DNA of 64,000 nt from Annulohypoxylon bovei var. microspora (lineage: Eukaryota; Ascomycota; Sordariomycetes; Xylariales; Hypoxylaceae): positions 331,418-395,417 of the forward strand of contig MU405225.1 of assembly GCA_022836615.1 (NCBI GenBank), written 5' to 3'. Made by a program: the position numbers and the translations under genes. Under the pieces are notes generated by a model, which worked only from the letters and a program-made list of their open reading frames with translations, ran no database searches and was not told the origin of the DNA. Shown piece by piece: positions 44,075-55,128 of the stretch (the first letter of the stretch is position 1; every line of letters starts with the position of its first letter).

Positions 44075-44463
44075 TTAGATGTAGCGGAACATATTCTACA
44101 GTATCTAAACTTAGTAATTTCGAACAAGGGCTTGGTAGCGCTCTGGGGAGTACTCACGTCTCTTACGCTTCGCTTCATCGCCACCGGGTGCCCGTTCTCG
44201 TACTCTACTCCGGCCTCCCCGCCATCGCCGGAGAGACCCGACATCTTCCGCTGAAGCTCGGCGTCTAGCTCTGCTATGGTTTTCTTCTTTTCCTGCTTCG
44301 TGGCGGGGACTTCTTTCTCCTTTATGGACTCTCGACTCTTGCTCACGGTTTCTAGTTGGGAATGTGCTTGTGAACTGGAAGGCCGATAATTGATGATAGG
44401 ACTCATTTGGATAGTGGACCTCTTGCAAGTATAAGGAGTCAATGACTGCGCGGTTCGTCGCAT
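44075..44463 (-). CDS. Small conserved fungal protein ending NMFRYI
   Basis: Two exons (44463-44158 and 44095-44075) give 108 residues, or 89 if translation starts at the second ATG (44406, MSPIINYRPS). The 62-bp intron has donor gtgagt and acceptor tgtag. The last exon has only 21 nt and adds NMFRYI plus the stop. The body is Ser/Lys-rich, then TIAELDAELQRKMSGLSGDG and VEYENGHPVAMKRSVR. The combination of AELD-EL-KM, GDGG, GVEYE-G-PVAMKRSV and a terminal NMFRYI is a pattern I recognise from unnamed small proteins in Sordariomycetes and Eurotiomycetes; their function is unknown. An unspliced reading would replace the conserved end by a 30-residue tail without family support. Confidence 0.78.
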
Positions 44464-45830
44464 TTTGCAAATTTACCTAATGAAACTTAGTAGGATTAAT
44501 TCGCAGGAAGTACTTTTGAAGATTCGATTCTATTACTAATACCCCTCTAGTTCCACAATGCTTCTTTATCGCATATAACGCTGACTAATACGAATCGATT
44601 ACCCCTAGTTATTCCGTTTTTTTTTTACTGGAGTAAATCAAACGAGTTCTTCAACTTTCACAACTCTCTCGCCTTCGTTCGTTAGCTTCTCAAAACCATC
44701 CCAATATCGATCAAGTAGATCTTTCGTAACTTCGTATGCCAAATCTACATTGATTCCCTCCTGCCTCCCTCTTTAGATTCTTTCCCAGAGAAAATCTTTG
44801 CTCTTCGCGCGAAGGTAGTACAGATGGAAAACAGAACAAAACAGCTTCAACAATATCCCCTTAACTAGTCGTTATCTATAAATTTCATGTAACAAGTAAT
44901 CATCAGAACCCTGTTTATCCGACCTGGAAGTGCCTACTTAGGTAGTTATCTACTCAAATAATCAAAATCTAGTTGTTGTCGCCGTCAGTCAGCGCGGTGT
45001 AACGCTACCAGTGCTCGGTTTTCCCAGCTAGACGACAACTCGTAATAGATGATGCGACAACATAACGGGACTCTGTGGTCAATTAGGCTGGCATATCAGT
45101 TCCCTTCTTGCGGCTCATTTAATGAGTCTCTATGATACAGGTGCCTCTGCCATTAAGGAATTTAGATCAGGGAGGTTGTGTCACGATCGAGGTGCAACAA
45201 TGTTGTTACGCGAGGAGCTCCAAGTCTACCTACTACAGGTTGCGGTATACATACACTATCCCAGGACCGACAATCAATAGGTCTCCTTCCCTATAGTCAT
45301 ATACCTCTGCCAGCTCTTGAGACTGCAGTTGTCAATTCACATTCCATCACAGTTGCTTCCGTCAATTGCCTCTCACATATTCCGGTAGGTAAAATACAGG
45401 CCAAGGGAAGGTGTACAAGTTTGGGGAAATGAAATCAATTACTCGAGATAAGTTATCTCGCAATGCCACATGTCAACTATAGATATGTTTCTCTGTCGTC
45501 AACCAAGTATGTAACAATCTAAGAACAAAACAACAAGGGCCTCCGACTCCAGTAGTCTAGAATCGGATGTTAAACAAGCCATGTGCCTGTCCGGCCAACC
45601 ATGTCATCGGCCAGATAGGCCTATCTAGTTCCGCCTCACATTGCTCTTCCTTCCCATGGTGAGAAAGGCTGCAAGACCGGCAAAGATCCAGCCTCCCAGA
45701 AAACATGATGAGGAAGGTATAAACAGTGGCAAGCGAAAATCAGTCGGATCTTCGCTTGCTATTAAAGGAAGAGGTGTCGTTAAAGTATGCACGGCTGCCA
45801 TACAATGGGGCCGAGTCTCGGCCTCGTGCT
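44464..45830. other. Intergenic, 1.4 kb
   Basis: No gene is visible. The left part is the promoter of the small NMFRYI gene, with CT-rich tracts (ttcttcaactttcacaactc). The right part is 3' flank of the RRM gene. Confidence 0.5.
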
Positions 45831-47048
45831 TTAGGCGCACGGGTCTACCCCGAAGTGAACCGACACTTGGCTCCAAAGCCGCTGCTCGGCCTCGTCCATG
45901 TTGAGCCGAAGCTTCTCGCGATTGATAGCTTGACGAGCAGATTCGGCTTGGCAGCGGTAGCTGCCGAAGCGCCACTCCTGGCGAGTGTGCGAGCCGTGCG
46001 AACCGAGCGTGAGGATGATCTCCAGTTCGTACTTGAACTTGGTCTGGAAGAATTTGCCCAGGTACCCCTCGTTGACCAGGCAGCTCGGCCCTTCGATGTG
46101 AAGCACACGGCAGTGAGGACCTGCCGGTCGGGGCGCCGACTTGATCCGGTTCATGCGCAGGCGCGGGACGTAGCCCCCGACGGAGAAGTCGCCCGCCTGC
46201 GACTTGGCCATGAGCTTGTCCAGCCCCGCGCGGTCGAAGAACACCAGCTTCGAAGCCGCGGTCCAGTGCGGCGCTCCCTGAGCGCTGCGACCGGTCGAGT
46301 GGACCGGGGGGTTGATGACCGACGCGTAGATCTTGCCGCAGCGCCGGATCGTGCTGAGCAGCATCTGATGGGTGCAATCAGGGGGCAAGTTTGTCAGCCA
46401 TAGGGAGGTGCTAAACTCTTCGGGGATATTTGCCGACTGGTTCGATTCCAAGAAAATGTTCCCGCCGTAGTTGGCCGAGATGCCGGTGACTTCAAGCTGT
46501 CTCGACCAGATAGAGGGGTGCAAGATGCTCCTGGTGTACCAGGTAGGCCAGCGGCCCATTGGGACGTATCCCTCTTCAACTGTGTTGTTGTTCTGCTGTT
46601 GCTGAATTGCAGCTGCAGGTCTGGTAGCCGCAGGTCTAGTATGCGGACCAAGGAGTATGCTTGGGAAGGCGGCCGCGTATTGCTCATACGCGTATTGGGA
46701 AATCTGCTCCCCCTCATAGGCATCTTGTCCTCTTTCTTGCTCTACTCTATAATAATGAGCATTTGGAGAAGGACTCGTGGTCGCCAGACCATTTAGGCCG
46801 TTGACCGTGGTTGGGATGTGGTCAAGTGTAGGACTGGGTTGGCTCGACAGCGTCGAGGAAGCCGATGGCCAACCGTGCGACGGAGGCCCCACCGCCGCTC
46901 GTGCATTGCTGGGGCGCGTCGGGTATGCTGGATGTCCAGAGACATATTGAGGAACGTGGTAGGTTCTTTCGAGGACGGGAGTGCCGTTGTCACTTAGATA
47001 ACTGTTAACGGCATCCATGAGCTCGGTTTGAGCCCCTCGAAAGGGCAT
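45831..47048 (-). CDS. RRM-domain protein
   Basis: A single exon of 405 residues starts at ATG 47048. The first 200 residues are low in complexity, with Ser/Pro, Tyr and a QQQQNNN stretch. An RNA-recognition motif begins near residue 216 with SLWLTNLPPDCTHQMLLSTI (RNP2-like LWLTNLP) and continues with GKIYASVINPP and KLVFFDRAGLDKLMAKSQ (RNP1-like region) to VGGYVPRLRMNRI near 300. A second conserved part follows, CRVLHIEGPSCLVNEGYL, LGKFFQTKFKYELEIIL and WRFGSYRCQAESAR, and may form a half-RRM-like continuation. This architecture is common in fungal RRM proteins of unknown RNA target. A role in mRNA metabolism is inferred from the fold only. High GC content in the C-terminal half leaves the opposite strand open by chance. 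Confidence 0.85.
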   Translation of the reverse strand: MPFRGAQTELMDAVNSYLSDNGTPVLERTYHVPQYVSGHPAYPTRPSNARAAVGPPSHGWPSASSTLSSQPSPTLDHIPTTVNGLNGLATTSPSPNAHYYRVEQERGQDAYEGEQISQYAYEQYAAAFPSILLGPHTRPAATRPAAAIQQQQNNNTVEEGYVPMGRWPTWYTRSILHPSIWSRQLEVTGISANYGGNIFLESNQSANIPEEFSTSLWLTNLPPDCTHQMLLSTIRRCGKIYASVINPPVHSTGRSAQGAPHWTAASKLVFFDRAGLDKLMAKSQAGDFSVGGYVPRLRMNRIKSAPRPAGPHCRVLHIEGPSCLVNEGYLGKFFQTKFKYELEIILTLGSHGSHTRQEWRFGSYRCQAESARQAINREKLRLNMDEAEQRLWSQVSVHFGVDPCA

Positions 47049-49457
47049 TGTCGGTCCGAGTATAAGACGGAAACCGACAGTCGAAGCAAGTACTAGTAAA
47101 TTAGTTAAACGTTAGTATTCATTCGTCAACAATCATTCGTCTTGGTTAATGATAAAGGTAGATCAAAGAATTACTGCTTGGTAGGTGACCCGATCAATCG
47201 GGGTCCAGGTTGCGTGATGCAATATGAAGATATGTTCAAAGGGAAACCAATACAGTGATTGAAATAAGATTAATGCTGGCCGAACCTGGAGAGGCAAGTT
47301 GCACCAGATTGCTGCTTTAAGTCCAGGATGATGAAGAGAACGACGAAGACGACGATTCTGATGATAGTAGGGAAGGCAATGGGGATGGTCGATTTAAAGA
47401 CGACATTGAGTTCAACACGGACAATAGTACGAGCTGAAAGACATTTGACGTTTGGGGGAAACGTTCGATGATAAAATGACAAAAGAAAAACTTTACATAC
47501 CTTCTATTGTGAGTACTTGTAATTAACTTTCTGGAGTGCGTTCACGAACACAGGTCGTAGATGGCGTGTGACGACCTGTTATGTAGGAAAAGGTGAAAAA
47601 GTGAGATGGGTGGGAAAGATAGAAAAGATGAGGAAAAGTTTTAAGTAAGTCCGGCAAAGGTCGTGTTGTTAAAAGGTTTGGTCGGTTTGTTCCCCAGGTA
47701 CCTATTAGGTAGGTGGTCAAGTTGCATCACCTAGCAGCGTCCTGTTGCTTAGGAGATATCGACGTTGAGCAGAAAAGATGTGGGTCCTTCTTTTTACTCG
47801 GGCGGTGACTGAGGCTGTAGTCGACAGGAGTAGGCAGCTGTTACGGTATTTCAGGACAGATTTAAGGCCTTAACGACACTGAAAGGAAATAATAGTCAAA
47901 ATACGATATCCTTATATATAGCCAGGATAGATGCCTAATCTGCATCACGAAGTATTCTACCACTTGCATGGTCATAACTAGATGAAGCAAGTAGCCCCTC
48001 TCAACTACAAAACACCTAACTATCATGTAGATAATATGCTTTATTCAATAGTTAGCTCCATATGAGAGTCAACGAGATTTCAAATACCCTTTATGATAAT
48101 TAAATCTGACAACGACTCGGAGTGGATATATAAGACCATTATAGATTCCATATTACTTCTATCCACACATTGTTAGCTATATATCGTTAGCCTCTTAAAA
48201 CTTTTACGGCTACTACTGTTATAAATATGACGATAAAAACTACGACAACGAAGGCCACTGTACAAAACCCCAGGTGCAGAACCTCCAGGCGAGATCAAAG
48301 GATGGTATAATCATACTTATGAAACCTAAGATGTGCTTTCTAGGCTGGGAGATCGCATTGCCTTCACTGTCAAACAACGACCGGGGGATTAATAGAAATA
48401 TGTGCGAGAATTGTAGGAATTTTTCACTTGGGATTACTCTCGTCCATTTACTTAAGAAATTACCTCACACCAGGGAAAGAATGCTTAGTATAACATTATA
48501 TGGAATTTAATTATCTGGATGACTCATGAGATATCAAATGGGGGTACGTTTTGTACCAAATTTTAAATCAAACATAGTTATAGTACTCACCCAATATTAC
48601 CATCATACTAATTGTTGAGCCTCATTGCCCAGTTCCTGATACATATTAATTAGTATTATTTACAAACACCAGCAAGGAAATTTCAAGTAGGTATATAGGA
48701 ATATCTATTAAGGAGATAACATATCTTTATTATCGAAGAATGGCACTTGATATCATGAAATTAATGGAAATAACCTGGAGGTTTTCCGGTGATAAGCTTC
48801 TAGCTATAAATATTAAGGGGCTTTTGGCCCCAGGTGTCTTGAGAGTGTTTAGTAATCTAAGGCCCCATTATCCGACGCTTGATTTCTCGATTAATACATT
48901 AATTGATGAACATAGTTCAACCAGCAAGGAAAGAAAAAGGCCAAGACTAAGACTTGATGCTTTGGGAAAGCAGGGTTGGCAACAACTTCACCCGCGTTCA
49001 GGTTGATCTTGTACCTATAAATGAGTGAATTAAAGTTTACCATTTGAGTGTTTCTACGATGCTTGAAGGCCTTCGGTGGATGTGAGTGAGTTAGTAGGTG
49101 AGGTAACAGATGAGGTTAAAGGCGGCTCTTCAGATTTCTAGAATAGGAAAGTGGAGAATGTCACTCAACTTCGCTCTCGCTATCACAGCTTAAATCTAGG
49201 GGGTGTCATCACCAATCGGACAACAATTTATTAAGCGAGGAATGTCAAATTGATGGTTTGTTCAACTCTTTTAATTGGTGGGTTATAAATAATATTTAAG
49301 GTAGTAATCCAAAGTTTCGAATCTTGATGCAAACCCCTGAACACGCCAACCGAATATCCAATTCAATGCGCCCAAGTACGTACACCAATCAAAGCCGCAC
49401 TCTAGTTATGTACATATATCGTACTTGTCTTCGTCCTTCTCTTCTTCCTACTTATGC
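47049..49457. other. Intergenic, 2.4 kb
   Basis: No gene is supported. A TACCTATTAGGTAGG run lies at 47699-47713. Short frames (for example minus 47270-47482 and plus 48740-49006) lack a family, splice partners and codon bias. Confidence 0.5.
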
Positions 49458-51389
49458 TTATAGTTTCATACCAGTCATCTTAGCAACCCTCATGCTCTGC
49501 CTCATACTCAAGTCGAGCATGATCTCCTCACTACCACCTGGGATAGCGTAGGCGCGAACATCACGATACAAGCGCTCGACCTTGGCACCCTGACCGCCGC
49601 GCGAGTAACTCAGACCGCCGAAAATCTGGCTGGCTTCGCGGGCGCAGAACTCGAATGTGAGCGTGCTCTGTGCCTTCAGGCCGGCAATGGGTCCGCCGAG
49701 CCGGAGCATGGCCTCCGTCTCGCCCATCTTTTGGCACTGGTAGATTAGGTTCTCGAGCCAGCTGTACGATGCCTCAACCTGCCGCGCCATGTTTGCCAGC
49801 TTCATTCGGATCACCGGGTGCTCGATTAGCTTCTTGCCGAAGGTGCGTCGCTTGTTCGCGTACTTGACCGAGTCTTCGTAGCACACGCGAGAGAAGCGCA
49901 GGCACTGGATGATGATACCAATGCGTTCGTGGTTGAAGTTTGTCATGATGACTGTTCACCGTTAGTTAACTAGATCACGTGCTAGTAGGAAGGTTCGCTA
50001 TGTATATCTTACCTTTGAAGCCCTGGTTCTCCTTACCCAGGAGATTCTCGACTGGTACCTTCACGTCTTCGAAGGTGATGTACGTGGTGCCGGACGACCA
50101 TACACCTTGGCAGTCCATCCGCCTCGTGCTTACGCCACCAAAGTCACGCTCAATAAGGAGCAATGAGACACCGTTCATGCCCTCGCCACCTGTTCGCACA
50201 GCAGTGGTGAAATAATCACACCAGATGCCGTTCGTGATCCACTTCTTTTCGCCGTTGACGATATAATGCTTGCCGTCTTCACTGAGCTTGGCCTCGCAAG
50301 TCAAGTTGGCAACATCGCTTCCAGCATCGGGCTCCGTGATCGCTAGGCAGATTCGCTTCTCTCCGGACAGGATGCCAGGTAAGATGCGGTCCTTCAGAGC
50401 CTTCTTACCGAACTTGACTAGTGGAGGACAGCCGATACCGAAACCACCGATCATATTCCAGACGAAACCGCCGGATCCGGTACGTGACAACTCGTCGGTA
50501 ATGGTCAACTCGTGGAAAAGATCCCACTTGTCTGGCGACACCGCTTTCACGGTATTTTTGGTGTATTCTACGGGGTAATGCACACCCAACAAGCCGGCGA
50601 GATAACCGCGACGACCCGCCTCGAGGAATATCTCGCGTGGAACCTCCTTCTTCTCGTCCCATTCCGTGACGTTGGGTTCGATTGCGCTTTCGACCCATTC
50701 CCGAACTTCGGCTCGGAGGGCGGCGTGGGATTCGTTGACGTATGGAGAGTGGAACTAAACATGAATGATTAGCCGAGGCAATGACGATAAGCATGCATTA
50801 GATAAGCAATGAAGCTCGGGAAGAGACATACACCCTGGTACCAGCTGGGGTCTGCGAATGGGATCAAGTCGCCGTAAGGTTCTAGTGCCTCAGCCTCTTC
50901 TTGCGCAGTGGCGGGAACCACGGCCTTTTGCGTCTCTTTCTTTGGCTCTGGCGCAGCTACTGCCGGTGCTGGCTCTGGTGTCGGTTCGGCCTTGGGCTTG
51001 GTATCTAACGAGCCGACTTGGAGCGACGCTTTGTATTTCTTAAGGATACCATCGTTGTGGTATTTCCAGAATTGCTTGGACGCATCCTTTCCGGCAACTC
51101 GGGTTAGGATCTTCTTCCCACCTGCAATTGAAGCTTCAATTAGTTGACTGGTCTTTTAAGCCTGTAGGCTTATTAAATTTAGACACGCGTATTGCGCATG
51201 GCTTTTTAACATCCGGAAAGTTAAAGTACGCGGGTGCGGAACGTGCGGTCTGAATGGGTTGAATGGTGACATACCAGGGTGTTCGTCTTGGAACTTGGTC
51301 AGATCGTAGACATCGTCATCGACAATGATCCACAGAGAGTCGCCCTTGTTATGCGATGCGACATCGCTTTTAGAGAAGGTTCCGGACAT
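49458..51389 (-). CDS. Cytochrome b5-acyl-CoA dehydrogenase fusion
   Basis: Four exons (51389-51275, 51121-50832, 50754-50013, 49951-49458) encode 546 residues. Introns are 153, 77 and 61 bp with donors gtatgt, gtatgt and gtaaga. Residues 1 to about 75 form a cytochrome b5 domain; the heme His are in DEHPGGKKIL and FWKYHND. A Pro/Ala/Glu linker leads to an acyl-CoA dehydrogenase: FHSPYVNESHAALRAEV, SGGFVWNMIGGFGIGCPPL, ICLAITEPDAGSDVANL, YIVNGEKKWITNG, VPVENLLGKENQGFK and IFGGLSYSRGGQG. The C-terminal site where medium-chain enzymes have the catalytic Glu reads IPGGSEEIM, whereas FNHERIGII offers Glu in the position used by isovaleryl- and long-chain-type enzymes. The reaction is alpha-beta oxidation of an acyl-CoA, FAD as cofactor. 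The b5 domain may pass electrons or tether the enzyme. No N-terminal targeting signal is evident, so a cytosolic or peroxisomal place is possible. Confidence 0.93.
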
Positions 51390-53332
51390 GATAAGAGAAT
51401 GACCAGCTATCTATACAGATATTTCAAATCGTAATTGTACAAGTGGTAGCTGTGGTATAGTATACTAGTTGTAGAGAAAAAAAAGTTGAGTTGAGGAAAA
51501 GAAAAATGTCAAAAGCTTGAAGACTACAAGTTAATTTTGGTGCGGCGCTATTCTAAAGCTTTAAAGCTCGGCCATTGCAACTTCTTGCCGAGCCTATCTA
51601 AACGTAATCCTGTAGCAGCTTGTAAGCCCGGCATGTGATTCTGGAATTTTGGAAAGGGACTCCCCATTTTAGAGCCCATGCTGCAAACAGCCACTGAACT
51701 AACTTACTACGGGTACACTAACCAGCCCCCTAAGCCACTCAGCACATCGCCATTGGCAATGAGAGCCCACTATATTACTATATCTGGGGCTACATCCCCA
51801 GGTTAGCTTAGACCGATTAAGCCACTAATAGAATCTCCGGGGTTTTTCGTGGGGAAGAAATGTATTATGACTTAGGATGTTTCGGTTTCCTTCCGTCATT
51901 ACTCGTCCTAAATGATCATGATGGAATTTTTCCATTGGCATGTGATTTGAATCCTTAACTCGGTGCTGAGAATGGGAGGAGTACATAATGATGTCACTTT
52001 TAAGAGATATCTGAGCTGTGATCAAGCCAATTAGAGAAGTGGGAATTCAAGATACCGGGGCTACATATGCCGAGGTACGCTTTAAGCCCCACTTGAAACA
52101 TGTCACCGGATCCCTCACACTTTCCAACTGTCAACTCCCTCGTGCCGACTCTAATTGCAAAGCTTTCGGGGCAAGCACATGGCATTTATTCGCAGTTACT
52201 CCGAATTCCCAAACTATTTAGAGCTATGTTCCTGCATATCTCCAAGCTCGTTGTAGATTGGTAATTTTTGGAGTTAATTTGCCGGAATTATCTCCATATT
52301 GAGTACATCTTCAATGTTACAATTATCTCCTGCTGCCATTTATCCGGGGAAAGGTGATAAAGGAACACGATCTGTGCAATAACACATCGTTTAACTATTT
52401 ACTATGAGCCTGACTATATTAAGTTCCATAATATCTCTTATTACAGATCATTCATGATGTTACCGCTTCCATACCTACTGAGAAATCTAGCTGATGAAGA
52501 TAATGACAACTACCTACCTAGGTAGTTAACTAATACTCAAATACAGTCAGAATATCAACATCGTATACTGTCCGCCGTGTTACGAAGAAGCTTCATCAGA
52601 TTGTTTCAAGCCAATGAAGATCACCGATATTATATGAGCTGGCTGGATATTAAGAGAGATAATTGCTACGGATCTTCGCGCGTATTAGCGCTGTCGGGAA
52701 GATACATCATGGTTTAAGATGGGCCATTAAGCGCCAGCGTCTCATTGCCTGTAGCATCGCAGCCAGTCGATGTCTTTGCCAGCGCTGCGCCGGCGACAAA
52801 CCCCAAAGCACAGACCACCATCAACCCGACGTTCGATTGGTCACGATGCTTCAATTAGGAAACCCAGAATTAGAAGTCTTTGTTTCGGGCTTACAAGCGA
52901 CAGAATCTCTCAAAGGTCTGTCGGTCGTCTTTGTCGATTATCGTCGCAAGGGTTTCCACATATTGGGCGCTTGTTTGTCGCTGAATCACCGACTGAATGA
53001 TGGCTGTATTTCCATTGTATTCTGGTTTAAATATGTCCCAAACTTCCCTTGGTTATCGTGACTCTTTCTCATACGCATATTTCCTTCATCATCGGTACAC
53101 GCATAGGACGCTGGATGTCTTCGATTCACGCTGCATTTCTTCAATAATCCCTAATAGATTTTTCAAAAATATTTCCATACATTTCAGTACTTGAATTTCA
53201 ACTCTCTAGACTCAAATTCCCTAGAACTTTTCTACAGCTTCAGCAGCAGACTGCCACCTAGCCCGCAAACGCACTCTCACTTCTACATCTACACTCATTT
53301 AAACCTACGAGAAAAAGAAAAGAAAATCCGAA
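51390..53332. other. Intergenic, 1.9 kb
   Basis: A TACCTACCTAGGTAG run lies at 52511-52525. A plus-strand frame at 52663-53061 is open for 132 codons but has no protein-like composition. The minus frame over 52680-53190 reads partly protein-like (PREVWDIFKPEYNG and IIQSVIQRQTSAQYVE), broken by TGA and TAA, and may be a gene relic. Its stop density is no lower than expected by chance, so I do not annotate it. The region before 53333 is CT-rich as for a promoter. Confidence 0.45.
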
Positions 53333-53956
53333 ATGCCTCTCGCACTTAAGTCCTTCGTTACTAAATTCGGCAAAGGCGCCGCCTCGAAGCAGGTGTACAT
53401 CTACGAGACCTGGCTGCGCTGGGCGGCGCGCGGGGTGCAGTTCATCCTGGCCATCATCGTGTGCGGGCTGTACGGGCGGCGGGTGGACCACGACCGGCGA
53501 GCGGGCAACGCGCAGGCTGCCGCGTGGGTGTACGCACTATTCGTAGCCGGCATGTCGAGCATCACCTGCCTGGTGTACGCCATCCCGAACCCGTTCAGCC
53601 GCGCGCAGCCGCACCGGCTGTTCGCCTGGGACCTGGTGCTGTTCGTGCTGTGGATCGCGCAGTTCGGCACCTTCGCCGTCATCTTCCTCAAGCGCGACGG
53701 CGGCGAGTACGAGGGCACCAGCGTCGCGCTCATGAAGTGCGCCGTCTGGGTCGACCTCGTCAACGCGCTGATGTGGCTCTGCACCGGCGTGTACGGCTGC
53801 GTGCGCACGTTTGTCGGACGTAAGGTCAACGGCAAGATCGACCACTACCAGAACAAGGTCGAGGACGGGTTCAACGCCAAGGTGGATCAATACGCCGGTC
53901 CGGCTATCAACAACTTCAGCATGAAGCTGAACCCCCTACGGAAGGAGACGGTTTAA
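53333..53956 (+). CDS. Four-TM MARVEL-like membrane protein
   Basis: A single exon of 207 residues starts at ATG 53333. Four hydrophobic segments are seen near residues 33-48 (GVQFILAIIVCGLYG), 62-84 (AAWVYALFVAGMSSITCLV), 97-119 (FAWDLVLFVLWIAQFGTFAV) and 135-155 (CAVWVDLVNALMWLCTGVYG). A hydrophilic C-terminal tail (NGKIDHYQNKVEDGFNAKVD) follows. Length, number of spans and the polar residues inside spans 3-4 are typical of fungal MARVEL-domain proteins, thought to act in membrane apposition or trafficking. Codon use is strikingly G/C-ending, which leaves two other frames and both strands open by chance. Specific function unknown. Confidence 0.8.
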   Translation: MPLALKSFVTKFGKGAASKQVYIYETWLRWAARGVQFILAIIVCGLYGRRVDHDRRAGNAQAAAWVYALFVAGMSSITCLVYAIPNPFSRAQPHRLFAWDLVLFVLWIAQFGTFAVIFLKRDGGEYEGTSVALMKCAVWVDLVNALMWLCTGVYGCVRTFVGRKVNGKIDHYQNKVEDGFNAKVDQYAGPAINNFSMKLNPLRKETV

Positions 53957-54318
53957 GATGGGACTCATCAGATTAGGGCGGAGGTTCATGATTGCATGAC
54001 GATATGGTTATCGTGGGGTCGGTTCTTTTAGGAGTCATACTAGCATTACACAGCATTGCGGTCGGTTGCATATACATAGACATTCGCCAGGCGAGCTTTT
54101 GACTCAGAAGCAGTGCCTTGGACAAGTCCTCTCGAGCTTTCCCTCTGATGGGTCGCGGCGAGGCATAATTAATAACAGCTTGATTCTTTTTATTATCAGT
54201 ATTCCCCCCTACGTAAGTGACGAAATCCAAGGTTGGTGTATCTTGGAATACCTTGGCCACATGATTACCGTTTCTAGATAGGGCTTTGTTAAACATAACA
54301 CTAGGTAGGTGTCATCCA
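53957..54318. other. Short convergent spacer
   Basis: This is the region between the ends of two convergent genes. A TAGGTAGGT word lies at about 54303-54311. Nothing else is visible. Confidence 0.5.
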
Positions 54319-55128
54319 TTACAAGGACTTTTCCGGCCACTCGTACGGCGGCCAAGCGAAGTCTGGGTCATATTTGTGTAGGAGATTGATGCTCCCCTCG
54401 GGGAACTCCTTCGTAGTGCCATCTGGTAGCTCCTTCGGTTCCGCCTTTCTGACAGACGTCCAACTGCTCTTTATTCCCGTCTCCTTGGCGACGTCTTCCT
54501 TCAACCGACCCACTCTGTCTGGCGGAGGCGCGAAATTCTTGAGCACTTCCTCGTCGGTGGTCTCCTCGTACTCGCCCGGGAAAGCCGTAAGGTAAGCGGG
54601 CTGGTCGTGGCGAAAATCCGCGATGTCCAAATCGTACTCGCTGGTGCCGGCAACCTGGGGTTGTTTGAAGTTCACCTTAGCTGGAAACTCGACGCCACAG
54701 CCGTCGAGGTCCTCTTGGATGTCTATGTTTGATATCTCATAGTTGACGTAGCTGATCGGCAAATGTTCCGTCTTGATTAGGATCTTCCATAGCACATCGG
54801 TCGATTCCGCCTGCTCGTTGTCGACCTCATCCTCGTCGGCAAATCTTTCCACGTACCATACGGCGCCTTTGAGAACAACCTGTTCATCGATGAGGACGAA
54901 CGGACCCGCGTGGCCAGCTTCGTCCTCCTTGGTACGTATGTACGAATGCGGCTTGCCAAGGTAGTCCTCTGGCGCTTTCTGGATTATGAGCTCTAGCAAG
55001 GGGTTGAATGATGACATAGCACCGAACTCAAAGGCCTTCTTAAATAACTTAAGTTCATCGTCGGAGAGGTCTTTAAGGAGGTAGGCATTGAGCCTAGGAA
55101 TATCGTTGCTGGGCCAGATGTAAACCAT
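54319..55128 (-). CDS. Conserved fungal protein, possibly DUF6924-related
   Basis: A single exon of 269 residues starts at ATG 55128 (MVYIWPSNDIPRLNAYLLKD). Recognisable blocks are FVLIDEQVVLKGAVWYVERF, DEVDNEQAESTDVLWKILIK and LPISYVNYEISNIDIQEDLD, followed by GVEFPAKVNFKQPQ. These resemble fungal proteins that carry the uncharacterised DUF6924 domain; I am not certain of the assignment. The protein is acidic, has no signal peptide, membrane span or known catalytic motif, and ends PPYEWPEKSL. A cytosolic location is likely. There is no sign of truncation. Confidence 0.7.
   Translation of the reverse strand: MVYIWPSNDIPRLNAYLLKDLSDDELKLFKKAFEFGAMSSFNPLLELIIQKAPEDYLGKPHSYIRTKEDEAGHAGPFVLIDEQVVLKGAVWYVERFADEDEVDNEQAESTDVLWKILIKTEHLPISYVNYEISNIDIQEDLDGCGVEFPAKVNFKQPQVAGTSEYDLDIADFRHDQPAYLTAFPGEYEETTDEEVLKNFAPPPDRVGRLKEDVAKETGIKSSWTSVRKAEPKELPDGTTKEFPEGSINLLHKYDPDFAWPPYEWPEKSL

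Noticed and set aside
45625..46403. 225- and 250-codon frames over the RRM gene
   Set aside because: They result from high GC content; the 405-residue frame contains the RRM motifs and a good start.
52663..53061. 132-codon plus-strand frame, and a partly protein-like minus frame with TGA/TAA breaks in the same place
   Set aside because: Stop density on the minus strand is no lower than random, neither strand gives a known family, and no splicing restores a gene.
53401..53890. Three long alternative frames over the four-TM gene
   Set aside because: GC-ending codon use opens them by chance; they are Arg/Ala/His-rich without domain features.
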